This document shows positions 1 through 13,300 of a stretch of 64,000 bases of DNA, piece by piece (positions within the stretch are counted from its first letter, which is position 1; each line of letters begins with the position of its first letter). The position numbers and the translations under genes were made by a program. Origin of the DNA: Misgurnus anguillicaudatus (lineage: Eukaryota > Chordata > Actinopteri > Cypriniformes > Cobitidae). Below the pieces are notes generated by a model that made no database searches, was not told the DNA's origin, and saw only the letters and a program-made list of their open reading frames with translations. Where the stretch lies: NCBI RefSeq assembly GCF_027580225.2, contig NC_073353.2:33361501-33425500 (forward strand), read 5' to 3'.

Positions 1-1188
1 TTAAATTTGAGATTTTTGGTCTAAAAACTAGACTTATTTTCTTAATTTAAGAATTTTTAGATATTTTCTAAACAAGACAAAAATACTACGAATTTTTTTC
101 TTGAAAATCATTTTTTGCAGTGTATTAACACTTAATGACATTTTAATGACAAATTATATTTGTTCCACTGTAGTTGAGGTCAAGAAAAATATTTATGATG
201 CTGTTATAAAATGATTTAACACAGTAATAACACTTTTAATGACAAATTTAATTTGTATCACTGGTAAAAAGTGGTCAGTTGTTGTCTTTGTAATGTCAAG
301 TTTTCATGACAAGTTATGATGTAATGGTTAATGTCAAGTTGTCATAACAAAGACATTGCAAACAATGTCATCTTTAGATTAAAAATTACATAATTGAATG
401 AATGACATTTAACCCTTTTGCCGCCAGCGTTTTATAAAAAAGTTCCCAGCCAGCGCCAGCATTTTTCATGATTTTCACAAAAGTTTAATGCCTTCCAGAA
501 AATGTGCTTCTTTAAATATATAAACATACAATATACCAAATGAAAGAACGGACCCTCTGCTTTCAAAAAAAAAAAAAAAAACGTTTCATCCTACCTTCAG
601 TGGTTCTTTTGTAATCAGTTTTGAATATGGGTAGGTTTCTGCAAAAACCCCACATTTTAAGCAAAAAGCAGAGATAATTCAATTTTTGTGACGGACTTTT
701 CATAGAGATCCCATTCAGAGCGATCTTTAAAACCGACACGGACATTCAGCTGCTTGCCATAGGGCAATACTTCCGGGTTTAAAAAGTTGCGGAAGGGCGC
801 CACCTGGTGGATAATAGCGATATTGCGGAAAGCCAGAAAAACTCGTCATTGGCAGGGAAGCGTTTTCTCTTGATTGACGAGATATATATTGACGAGCGAA
901 AGAGTATGACAGTTGTCATAAATGTGCATAAAATCTCCTTCATGTTCATGACACGTGTCATGCCACGATTATGAAGATGTCATCTCAGTCTTATGAACAC
1001 CCCTTCAGGTAAAGTGTTACCAAAACTTTCAATTTGTTCAATGTTTCTTCATATTTTACCCAACCATGGGTAACATCTCTGGGTATCACACAATCAACAA
1101 CAGTCTTTCTTTCTTTAACAACTATGATTTTTATATCTTCTGTCGGTGGTAAAGGAAGGAAGTATTTACCTTTTCATTAATTTTTTAG
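1..1188. other. speg intron (partial)
   Basis: AT-rich, without coding potential that continues the speg frame. Positions 411 to about 930 hold one copy of a repeat whose second copy starts at 8375; both share ttgccagccagcgcca-like and taaatatataaaca-like blocks. Confidence 0.6.
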
Positions 1189-1361
1189 AGGTGGGGTGAC
1201 GTTGTCTAACAAACCAGGCCTGTTTGAGTTGAGCATGCCCGACGATGACCAACATACACTGAAGCTGTTCAAGGTGAGCAACAATGATGTGGGTCAGATC
1301 ACCTGCATCGCCAGCAACCAGTATGGTAGTGACTCCTGCATCCTGGTCCTGGAAATGGCAG
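1189..1361 (+). CDS. speg: speg exon: C-terminal half of an Ig domain
   Basis: Frame 1196 reads [18 protein letters not shown] and then [14 protein letters not shown], the late strands of an I-set Ig domain with its second Cys. The acceptor is ttttttag/agag, so the start could be 1189 or 1191. The donor is g|gtgtgt after 1361, leaving one base (phase 1) that is completed by the next exon. This is the first exon visible in the window. Confidence 0.85.
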
Positions 1362-4300
1362 GTGTGTTTCAGTCTCTTATTTAAATATTCATCATGTGAA
1401 TTACTGTATGTGTTTCATTGTACGAGTTGTCTATCTCTAGTGCCTCCAACTTTTGAGACCATCATGGAAGATCTGGATGTGAATATAGGCGAGACTCCTC
1501 GTTTTGCGGTGGTGGTTGAAGGGAAGCCCATCCCAGACATTTTCTGGTACAAGGTGCGTCTTTTTTACTCTTGTGCAAATGAGTCATGTTATATAGACTG
1601 TCTCTTCTGTATTATTCTGGCTTAGGGGAATGTGTTATAACATAAAAATGTACATACATCATCTTTAATGTTTGAAACCCCAAGGTGTTTCCAGAATCCT
1701 TTATTGTTATCCCACCTAACTGATGATACTTTATCAAAATATTGAAATCAGACCACGTAAAACCTCTTTCTTACTCACTGAGCACTTAATAAAACTCGTT
1801 TTCGGTTATTTCTTTAGCCATATCACTTCCCATGAAGCATCCCCATGTCCTGTAAACCATGCCAATTTACTCTTTGAAAGATACTGCTCCATTTCCTGCC
1901 CAAGGGCTTTGCTTTATTTTGTTTCTCCCTGCCCTTTTCACCCCAATCCCACACAAACTAATTTCAAATTCAAAGCAGTACATCACTTACTCTTTGCTTG
2001 TTCCCGCTTTGATTTTTAGGATGATGTCCTGCTGTCAGAAAGCAGCCATTTCACTTTTGTGTACGATGACAATGAGTGTTCTCTTGTGGTGCTGAACACT
2101 CAAGCAGATGATTCAGGAGTGTATACCTGTACTGCTAAAAATCTGGCTGGTTCTGTGTCCTGCAAGGCTGAGCTCACAGTCCACACCGGTAAGGACTTTC
2201 ATTTTAAAAGCTGGTTGTGTTCACTATGTGTTTATACCCAGTGGTCTCCCCGCATGGAGTCTGTGAGTTGCCCGCCAAAGCACATTCTACCAATAGCATT
2301 AAAGGAATAGTTCACCCAGAAATGAAAATAATGTCATTAATGACTCACCCTTATGTCGTTCCAAACTTGTAAGACCTCCGTTCATCTTCGGAACACAGTT
2401 TAAGATGTTTTATATTTAGCCTGAGAGCTTGTTGACCCTTCATTGAAAATCTACGTACGGTATACTGTCCATGTCAAGAAACGTAATAGAAGCATCATTA
2501 AAGTAGTCCATGTGACATCAGCGGGTCAGTTAGAATGTGTTGAAGAATCAAAAATACATTTTGGTCCAAAAATAACAAAAAATACGACTTTATTTAGCAT
2601 TGTCTTTTCTTCCGTGTCTGTTGTGCGCAAGACTAAAGTCACGTGACTGCAGTGCTGTAACAACGCAGGTGTGCATTATTTTCAAATAATTCAAAGGACC
2701 AGAGTCAATTATTCCGTTTATTCCACGGTTACCACAAACATTGCTCTGGTGCCTATTTTTAAAGGGACATTCCACTTTTTGTGATAATATGCTCACTTTC
2801 CCTAGAGTTAAACATTTGATTTTTACCGTGGCTGCAGCAGGCGTAGTGATACTACGCACTGCTCGAAAATAGTCCCCTGCCATTGAAAGAAACCAAGGGG
2901 ACTATGGGACAGCTTATAAAAACTTATTTCTGGGTTTTTTGGCTTGTTAGCTGTACATATTGTCACACAGCAGCTTTTAGGTATTATTCTGTTTTTAAGT
3001 TTAATCTGTAAATAAGTTTTTATAAGCTGTCGACCCAAAAAAACGAGCGTTTAAAGACACAAAAGTGGAAACTGGCAACTTTTCATAGTACTAATATTAG
3101 TAGAACTGCGTCCACTAGTGGGAAACGTAGTCGTCGATCCACTTTTTCACCTTAAAGGCTGAGTTTTACGGCTCGACAGCTTATAAAAACTTTTTTCTGG
3201 GTTCTTTGGCTTGTTAGCTGTACATATTGTCACACAGCAGCTTTTAGGCATTATTCTGTTTTTGTTATAAGCCAGAAATGACAAGGAGGCAGCCTCTCGC
3301 AATACAAAGTCAATGGAGACTGTTGGATTGTTTTCCCCCCGGTGGGCGTGGTTTTCAGGTTATGACGTGCTGCGCTCTGTCTCTATACCACGAGTCTGTT
3401 GAATGCTGTATTCTGATTGGTTGAGAAATGTTCCACGGGTATACGTTATTTTTTGATAACCGTACACTTAACTTGTCAAATGTCTTAAAGGGACATTCCA
3501 CTTTTTTTGAAAATATGCTCATTTTCCAGCTCCCCTGGAGTTGGAATATTTGATTCTTCCCGTTTTTAAGTCCATTCAGTTGATCTCCGGGTCTGACGCT
3601 AGCACTTTTAGCATAGCTTAGCACAATACATTGAATCTGATTAGACCATTAGCATTGCAGGAAAAAAAAATACCAAAGAGTTTCGATATTTTTACTTTTT
3701 GAAACTTGACTCTGTAGTTACATCATGTACTAAGACCGACGGAAATTTAAAGATTGCAATTTTCTAGGCCGATATGTTTAGGAACTATTCTCTCATTCTG
3801 GCGTAATAATCAAGGACTTTGCTGCTATAACATGGCTGCAGCAGGTGTAGGTGATATTACGCACTGCCCAAAAATAGTCCCCTTGGTTTCTTTCAATGGC
3901 AGGGGACTATTTTTTTAATAGGCCAGATATGACAAGGAGGCAGCCTCTCGCAATACAAAGTCAATGGAGACGGTTGGATTGCCCCCCCCCCGGTGGGCGT
4001 GTTTTTCAAATTTGCATATATGCGCTCTTTCTCTATAAGCTATGTGTAAATTATGCTTTTGTGTGTCACATTGTGCTGCATTTGTTACTGTAAGTGTGCA
4101 TGTAAAGTATGCTAATAGCTTGTGTCACACCTAGTTAAGATACACCTAGTAAAGGTGTGACAGTTTCCTTCAAAAAGATTTAATACACCTGGAATGTGAG
4201 GCTCGTACTATATAGTCTATCAATTTTCTGATGATTGCTTTTCATCATTGCCTGCACCCGTAGCTAAAAAGGACAGAGAAGACTCTTTGGAGGACGAGGC

Positions 4301-7300
4301 ATCTATCCTAAGAAAGATGCGGAGGCTCACTGATTACTATGACGTGCACAAGGAAATTGGGAGGTGAGTCACCCGAACTGAACCGCTCTTGGACACACAC
4401 CGTTTATTTCTAATGATTTCCTCTACCGGCATAGAAAGAGCAAAACCATCTCAGTGATGACACATCTTACGTCTGACGATCTGACTCATAAAAAAACAAT
4501 AATATTCAAAAGAGCACCAGCCGAAAGGTTTAGCACATTATTAAAAAACACTTTAAGTTGTAAAGCACAAATTTTTTTTCATGCTTCTCGTTCAATAAAT
4601 GATTCAGTCGCAACTCAGAAGTAGACGGTTACATTTTCTAAAGGGCGATTTATAGTCGCGCGTAGGTTCTACTCCGTAGCCTGTGCGTAGCTCTGCGTAG
4701 CCTGACGCGCACCTCACACAAAATTTAACAGCGCGTCAGTTCTACGCGGACTGCAAGCGCTGTGATTGGTCCACCAGAACCCCTCCCGTCAGGTAAAAAA
4801 ACTGCGTCATAGGTATTTCCGTTTGTGACGGTGAAAACAAAGATGAGCCAAGTTGAGGAGTGATTTAACTCAAACTGCATCAAAAGTCACTGTTTATTTA
4901 CTTCCATCATTGCTGGTCTTCTCAAATTATACACAACAAGTTGCTGTTTCTTCTTCGTTTGTGGGTTAACTTGCTAAAGCTTCTTCTTCTTTCACGTTTG
5001 TGCTGCTACTGTGGTTACACGCGTGGATACTGCCTACCAGCGGTCGCGCGTGTGTTTGCACGTCGCCGCGGACGACGACGCAAAAGTATAAATGAAAACC
5101 GACGCGGAACCTACGCCGTCGCTGCTACGCCGTAGGACCTACGCACGACTATAACGAGCCCTTAAGGCTATAAATATACAGCATCCCTATACCAAATACG
5201 ATACAGATTTCTTAATCAGTTTTAATTATCAGTAGGGCTGTCACAAGTATTAAATTATAACTTGATCGCGATTTTGTCCTAACCATGATTATTTCAGATA
5301 ATAGCAATTATTTAGCCTGACTACGTCAGACTTCGTACTTCCGCTAAATTTCATTACGCTTCTGTACTCAGTCTGAGATACCTCCCATTCAAACCGTTTT
5401 CCCCCCGTCTCAAAATGACCGTCCAATCAACGAACAGAGGGCGGGCTGAGAGCCGTGACGTAGACGCTAAACGCCGAATCACGGTTGTTGTGGACATGGA
5501 GACACAGAAAGCTATTTGCTCTGTTGTGGAGAACCGGCACTTGCCAACTTAAACCCGAACAAGAAAAGTGTTTGTTAAACATTTGAATGGAGATTATGCT
5601 GTTGCCCTGCTCCCGACAAGTTTTTGGAAAAGTTTAATTTATCAACTTTACCGATCGTCAGCGAGAAACTGTGTGCAGTGTTAGACGTGAGTGGAAAGCC
5701 ACCGTAAGGATAGTGTTCAACTAGCTCTGGCCCGATTTACTTTACATAATCTGCTAAAGTCGTTCATAGCCATGTTAACTCTGGTATTTCGCTCGATGGG
5801 TTTGTTTTCACATCATACGTGTATTTTACAGCAGAGATTCGATGCGGCTGATCCGGCGCATAAAGCACATCATATCCAAATGTTATGTGTGATTGGCTTA
5901 CGTTTAGACCAATGATTTTAAACTTCAGACAAGCCCCTCCCACGAGAAGGAAAACGATTGTCAATTATGCCCAGCCAGACTCTGTCTATGAAGCGAAGCA
6001 AAATAGCAGAGGATGGTATTACCAGGCTAGCAATTATTGCACACCTTTAGAAAAGCTTCGGGAAGTTGTATCTGCAGCAGACCTTCATCCACCATCTCTT
6101 ACTGTTATATTCAAATGACATTGATGCTTAGGGCTTTACTGTACTATCTTTTCTGTTATGGTCACTTTAAAGTCATTGTTTCTGTTCATTTTCACATGAA
6201 CAGATATATGTGCTTCTATATATCACTAAAAGATATATGTGCTTCTTTAAAGTTCAGTGGTAGAGCATTGCTTTAGCAACGCAAAAGGTCATTGGTTCGA
6301 ACCCAACAAACATACTGATACAATATATACAAGTGGAGGCTCGTGAAAAAGGAGGCTCGTTTTGTCAAAATAAGTGCCTGCTGCACACGCGTCAAAACCG
6401 TTTATGATAAAAGAGACGCACGCTCACATTCACCAAATAAACGCAGACACTCCCTTAAAAGTAAAATCTGATGCGAGTATCTGGCAAACGCGAGCGTCTC
6501 TTTTATCATAAACCCTTTAGATGCATCTGCAGCAGGCACTTATTTTGGCATGGCGCGTGATGCACACGGGTTCGCTCGACTTGGCGAACACATATTTTGA
6601 AGTGACGAGCCGCGCACGTGGCGGGCTACATACATGTTGTGACAAAGAAGTCAGCGGCCGCCACTGATGTATACATTGATGTATACATTGTTATGCACTA
6701 TAAGTCGCTTTGAATACAAGCGTATGCTAAATGCATATCAATATAAAATGTAAATATCATAATAATCGTAACAGTGTCAGAGAATGAATTGTCAAGCAAA
6801 TGTTATAATCGTGACATCCCTAAATATCAGTTTCTGTAATGAGAACCACCTGGAAATCTTTCATGTAAATAAAATGTGCCAGTCTTAAGTCACACGGGTA
6901 TATTTGTAGCAATAGCCAACAATTTGTGGATCAAAATTATCGATTTTTCTTTTATGCCAAACCTCAATCAATTTTCAAATAGTTGCATCCCGGCCAAATA
7001 TTGTCCTATCTTAACAAACATAAATCAATGGAAAGCTCATTTATTCAACTTTCAGATGATGTATAAATGTCAATTAAAAAAATTTACCCTTATGATTGGT
7101 TTTGTGGTCCACGTTCTCGTATGATATATAACACATTAAAATTGCTTTTATAGTATCTCAGTTTGGGAGCTTTATGATATGTATGATTAATTGTGGTTTA
7201 CTTTAAATTGTTGTTCAGCATATTGTTATACCTTGTAAGACGTGGGCATCACAATTTTTGTTGTTTGCACCATAATACTTAATTATGTGTAACTGGAACC

Positions 7301-10300
7301 TGTTGTACACTAACGTGGACAACACTGCCTCATGTTTAAAGAAAAATATTTGGTTATTATATTTATTGGTTCTTCCTAACCCCAAATAACTGGAAGAAAT
7401 CTAAAATGCAAGCCAAACCAAAGCTCGGTCTTAGGAGGTTAAAGTAATTGCACATTTTAATTTCTTCACTACCCTAGTAAATATACCCATCATACAGTAC
7501 TTCTCAAACAATTTTCATTTCTATCCTTCGAAAATGGATATGATTTGCATTAACAATTGCACAATGTAAGAGCTTCAAGAGATTTGTGGTGGGAGGGTTA
7601 TTTGTTTGGCACAATAGTAAGTGCTTGGTTGGGCGGAGAGGAGTGCAGTCAGTATCTCTGCACTGCGTGCTGTCGCTTTCTGTGCTTTAATTATAATCTT
7701 CATGGCTGACTGCTGCAGTTTTATTAAGACCTGAACCCAATGCATGTACACACATGCTACAGCACTACACACATAATAGCTTTTTTCTAAAACCTTATGA
7801 GCTGCCTGCCTAGACAGCATTTTAAGGCATCATAGACACACACCCAATATGATGGCTATTCATAAATGTCACCTTAAAAGGCATAGTTCACCAAAAAATT
7901 TACATTATGTCATAATTTTCTTATTCTCTCATGTTGTTCTAAACCTGTATGTATTAATTTTTTTCTGATGAACACAAAAGAAAATATTTTGATGAATGAT
8001 AGTACGCACACAGCTGATTGTAACCATTGACTACCATAGTAGGAAAAACAAATATGATGGAATTCAATGGGTACCGTCAACTGTGTGCTTAACATTATTT
8101 ATCAAAATATCTTCTTCATCATTTATCACAATACTTCCATCGTATTTGTTTTCCTACTATGGAACTCAATGGTTATGGCAGCTGTGTGCTTATCATCATT
8201 TATCAAAATATCTTTTTGTTGTCATCAGAAAAATGAAATGTATACAGGTTTAGAACAACATGAGGGTGAGTAAATGATGACAGAAATTTAATTTTAGGTG
8301 AACTATCCCATGGGTGAGCCTTGATTACTTCTGTTACATGTGATTATTAAAAAAATGAATTCACCTTACACCTGTTAACTCTTTCCCCACCAGCATTTTT
8401 TTTTAAGTTGCCAGCCAGCGCCAACATTTTTTATGATTGTCAAAAAAATGTATGCCTTCCAGAATTTTTTTTCTTTAAATATATAAACAAACAATATATC
8501 CATGAAAGAACAGACTCTCTGCTTAAAAAAAATAATATCCTATCTTCATTTGAAGAGTTTTGTTGCAAAACGAGATTACTCCATTTTTTTAATTTTTCAG
8601 AAATCTTGTTTTTTGGTTGTGCATTCCAATTAATATCAATTCAACTGCAGTTGGTTTGTTTTGATTTAAACCTTCATAACTTAAAAAATACAGCTAAGTA
8701 GCACCATAAAACAAAATAATAACATGATAACATAATATTAAACATGTTTTGACTATAATGTTAATCTCGTTTTTCAACGAAACTCTTCATTTGTTCTTTT
8801 TTATCACCTCTCAAATATGGGTAGGTTTCTTCTTCTTCAAAAAAAAAAAAATTGAGCAAAAAGCCGAAATAACTTCATTTTTGTAAAGGACTTTTGGTAG
8901 AGATCCTCAAATTCAGAGCGATCATCAAAACATACACAGAGTTTTTACTGTTTTTGGATCAGTGGATGCTTCAGTGCTTTATAAGTTGAGTACTACGCCA
9001 TCTCGTGCATAATAGCGGAAATATGGATTGCCATAAAAACGGCATTGGCAGGCAAGAGTTTTCTCTTAATTGACGAGATAACTCATCAATAGCTGGGTTT
9101 CCATCCAAACGTAAAGTGAATCTTTTTAAAATTATGCAAAAAATGCAAATCAGGTGCGTTTCCATTAAGTTGTTCAAGCGAATGATGGTGGTATTGGCAA
9201 CCTAGTAACCAGCCGATGACTTCTTTTTTGAGGGGGCACGATGCGAAGCTTGTCACAGCATGTATGTGGCCCGTCGTGTGTGTGGGTCGTCATTTCAAAA
9301 TATGTGTTTAGCGCGCCGAGTGAACCTATGTGCATCACGTGCCATGCCAAAATAAATAAGTGCCTGCTGCAGAAGCGTCCAAAGGGTCCATGATAAAAGA
9401 GACACTCGCGTTTGCCAGATACTTAATTAATCTCATGTGTAATCTTAGTTTAGTGTTATGTTAGTGTTTTGCTTATATTTTGTGAACATGAGCGTCTGTT
9501 TTATCATAAATGCTTTTGACGCGTGTGCAGCAGGCACTTATTTTGACAAGCAGTGTTGGTAACGTTACTTTAAAAAGTAATTAGTTATAGTTACTAATTA
9601 CTTCTCGCAAATAGTAACTGAGTAAGTAACTGCGTTACATTATAATAAAAGTAATGAATTACCAGGAAAAGTAATTACTGCGTTACTTAAAAAATTCTAA
9701 TATTTCAAATAACTTGAATGCCCCTTACAAAATTAAATATGTTAAATGACTAAAATGGATACTACAGAGAAATCACAAATTTTGTGGCAGCATGTGACGA
9801 TGTGAGGTGCTTTATTAGATCAGAATTACTTGCCACAGACGTGGAGAGACTTTTTCTTTCATGTCCATAAGTATTACACAAACGTTCTTGCCTTTCACCT
9901 CAACAATGGAAAAGTTGTGCTTTATACTTTGTGTTTGCGACCGCTACCTTTGAGCTTGTTTTACTTGCCATCGCCCTGTTGCCGGTGTTTTTGGAGTGAT
10001 TGATGCGCGATGACCAGGCTGCATGTCAGTGCTTTGAGATGGGGCACAGCAGCAGCACCGCTGCTCGTTGAGAAGAGAAAACGACACGTATTTTCATGTC
10101 AGTCTACAAAAGTCTCCAACCACACCAGAAAAGATAACTAGATTTGTCCTATAAAGTCGCTAAAATGATAGAAAGTTGCTTAATGTAGCGACAAAGTGAC
10201 CAAGTTGCTCAGACTTTTTTACACTGCACGCTCGGACTCGGACTGTGCGAGTGTGCGACGCGTGCCTATTGTGAACTCTGCCTCTGGTTGGCTAACGATG

Positions 10301-13300
10301 GAAATTAAGCCAATCATCATCAGCTATGTGGTTCTCCCACCCCCTCTAACACACACACACACCAATCATCATCAGTTATGTTTCTCACAACACACACACA
10401 CACACACACACACAAGAGAAAAAGAGAGAGCGAGCATACGCGGGTAAAAATCACTACAGTGAGATCAATTTTAGTAACCCGCAGCATTTTAATGTCAGTA
10501 ACGATAACGGCGTTATAACGGGGGAAACAGTAATTTATTGATTACTCGTTACTGAAAAAAATAATGCAGTTACTAACGCCAATTACTTATAACGCCGTTA
10601 ACATGCCAACCCTATATCACGCAATTACGTGACTATTTCACGTATGGACCAACGTGAAAATGTCACGTTTTGCCACGTTTGAACGTGAGCATGTCACGCT
10701 TTTCTGTTTGTGTCACTGTCACGTATTGGTTACTCAACTTTTTTGTCCTATTTTCAAACCATTGTCGCTTCGGTTTAGGGTTAGATTTGGTGCTTGCGTT
10801 ATATGTCACTTTAAGTATTTGTCACTTTAAGTATTGGTTTATAAAAAAAGATACAAGACTTATTATTTTATATTTTCTAAACTTTAACTAATTGTCGCCT
10901 GACGTTGGGGTTAGAGTTTGTTTAGGTAAGGATGTCATTTTATGTTAATCTAACCCTAAACCGAAGCGACAATGGTAAGAAATTAGGACAAAAAAGGTTG
11001 AGTAACCAATACGTGACAGTGACATAAACAGAAAAGCGTGACATGCTCACGTTCAAACGCGGCAAAACGTGACATTTTCACGTTGGTCCATACGTGAAAT
11101 AGTCACGTAATTTCGTGATATTGGGATGCAACATGACGCAACAAACACATATTTAGAGATTGAACTTGACAAACTAAATGCTGTGCACAGAAGAAGGAAT
11201 GCAGCATTTTTTAAGCAGGCACTAGCACCGTCGAGCCCCATATATGGTAAAGACAACTTCAGCGGAAATAGGGTCAGTCCCGTGGAATTAATGTTCCCTA
11301 CTTCAGAATTTATTCGCAAATGCGTTTCCATCTCCCATTATTCGCATTTGCTCAAAAACCACATCAAGCGAGCATAAAAACTTTTTTGCGAATTAAGGGA
11401 TTTTTATTTGCCGTTTCCATAACTCGTTTTTGATGCGATGCTTGATGCGCATAAAATCATGGTGATGGTGGGGAAAGAGTTAAATAAACCATTATTCACC
11501 TTTAAGTTTTTTACAAAGAATAGAATGCTTATACTAAATAAGTTTATAAAAAACTTTCTTTTTTAGAGGGGCATTCTCGTATGTGAAGCGTGTGACACAG
11601 AAGACAGGAAAGAAGGAACTTGCGGCTAAGTTCATCTCTGCTCGAGCTAAACGAAAGGCTTCGGCTCTGAGAGAGATGACCATCCTGTCTCAACTGGATC
11701 ATGAGAGGATCCTGTACTTTCATGATGCTTTCGAGAAGAAGAATGCTGTCATTATTATCACAGAGCTGTATCCTTTTTTAACATGCTTTTTTAAAAATGT
11801 GTCTTCCATACAGAAAGCTTTATGAGAAAATGCTTACATTTAACTTGATAATGTTTGCCTTTCTGCATTGAAATCTGATACAGCTATATGTGCAATAAAG
11901 TACTGATCTAATAACAGCTGTAGTCATATGGCCAATATAATCCCAGAGTGCTTCGATCTATCTGTGCTGTAGCTGTCCCATACACTTATGTTATGCATTT
12001 TTCAAGTCTCCAGGGAAGGCTCATAAAGAGAAGACATCTTTAATAAAACATGTACTGTACATATATGCATAAATGTAGTTTTGGATGTAATATACATGTT
12101 TACATTCATTTCTGCACAATGAGACTTTCTCTCACATGTGTTAAATTATTTACCTTTGACAATATGTAAAGATGTCATGAGGAGCTTCTTGAAAGGCTAA
12201 CAAAGAAATCAACATTAATGGAGTCTGAGGTGAGTTAACCTGTAGTGTACTTTGATGTGTTTTTCGGTCTGTTATCTTCTTGTCAAGTTAATTATACTAT
12301 TTACTTCATAGATCATTAAACATTTTACTGAGATATTTTCTGCATCGAGCGTAACAAACATTTACAGTATTCGTTTGAATAAGAAATTGTCTTTATGGTT
12401 TGTTGCAGATCCGATCCAGTGTAAGACAGCTGTTGGAGGGTATTTACTATCTACATCAGCATGACGTACTTCATCTGGACATCAAGGTAAATATGTCATT
12501 TTCAGTATTGCTGTTTTCCTTTCATAGGCATGCAGTAATTGCAGTAAGTAACGTGTGTTGACTGAATCCCTCCATTTTTCCTCTCAGCCTGATAATATCC
12601 TCATGGCAGACTCCAGCAGTGATCAGATCCGCATATGTGATTTTGGCAATGCTGTAAAATTCACACCTGATGAGGCACAGTATTGCAAATATGGCACTCC
12701 AGAATTTGTCGCCCCAGAGATTGTTAACCAGACTCCTGTCTCCAAGGCAACGGACATCTGGTAACGCACCTGGTCCCTCCATCACAAAATAGCTCTTGTA
12801 CAAATCTGTATACAGCATCTAATGTGTCATGAATGCTCAGTATTTATCTTTTTCTTACAGGCCTGTTGGAGTTCTAACATACTTATGGTAAGCTTATGTA
12901 AATTATCTGTACTATAATAAGGTAACTTTTTATTTAATTTATGCTAACCCCTTCAAAAACTGCGTCCACTGGAATGGACATCACATTTTGTGGTTCAAAC
13001 CAATAAAAATGCTGATCAACCAATCAAAATAAGGCACATTGATTAAACATTGGAAAAAGGTCTGAAGGGGTTAATATATTAAATTATATAAAAAAAGATA
13101 TAGCAGAAGCGTTACAAAACTGTTTGGTTGGGGATTTTCTAATGTCTACCAGTGTCTAATGTATAAACAACCCGCACCCGACCGACGTTTTCAACTAACC
13201 TGCCCGGGTGATTCTCACGAAATCCAGATTTAAAAGGTGTCCAGCATCAGATTTTTTTTTAAAGCTATTAAAGGCAATTTTTTTGCACATATAAGATTAA

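Larger units (their letters stand above)
5233..6822. mobile_element. TIR element carrying nested insertions
   Basis: Termini tagggctgtcaca and gtgacatcccta are inverted copies. Inside are a tRNA-derived SINE head at 6250-6320 and the palindromic repeat at 6364-6549. No transposase open frame is visible. Confidence 0.6.
8375..11483. mobile_element. 3.1-kb composite element with a perfect 17-bp TIR
   Basis: ttaactctttccccacc at 8375-8391 is exactly inverted at 11467-11483. Its body resembles the repeat at 411-930, but it has been expanded by three nested insertions: 9346-9547, 9551-10612 and 10614-11121. It sits 84 bp before speg exon 11567. Confidence 0.75.

Noticed and set aside
6250..6325. 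tRNA gene
   Set aside because: A and B boxes are present, but no acceptor-stem pairing and several similar dispersed copies exist, so it is a SINE.
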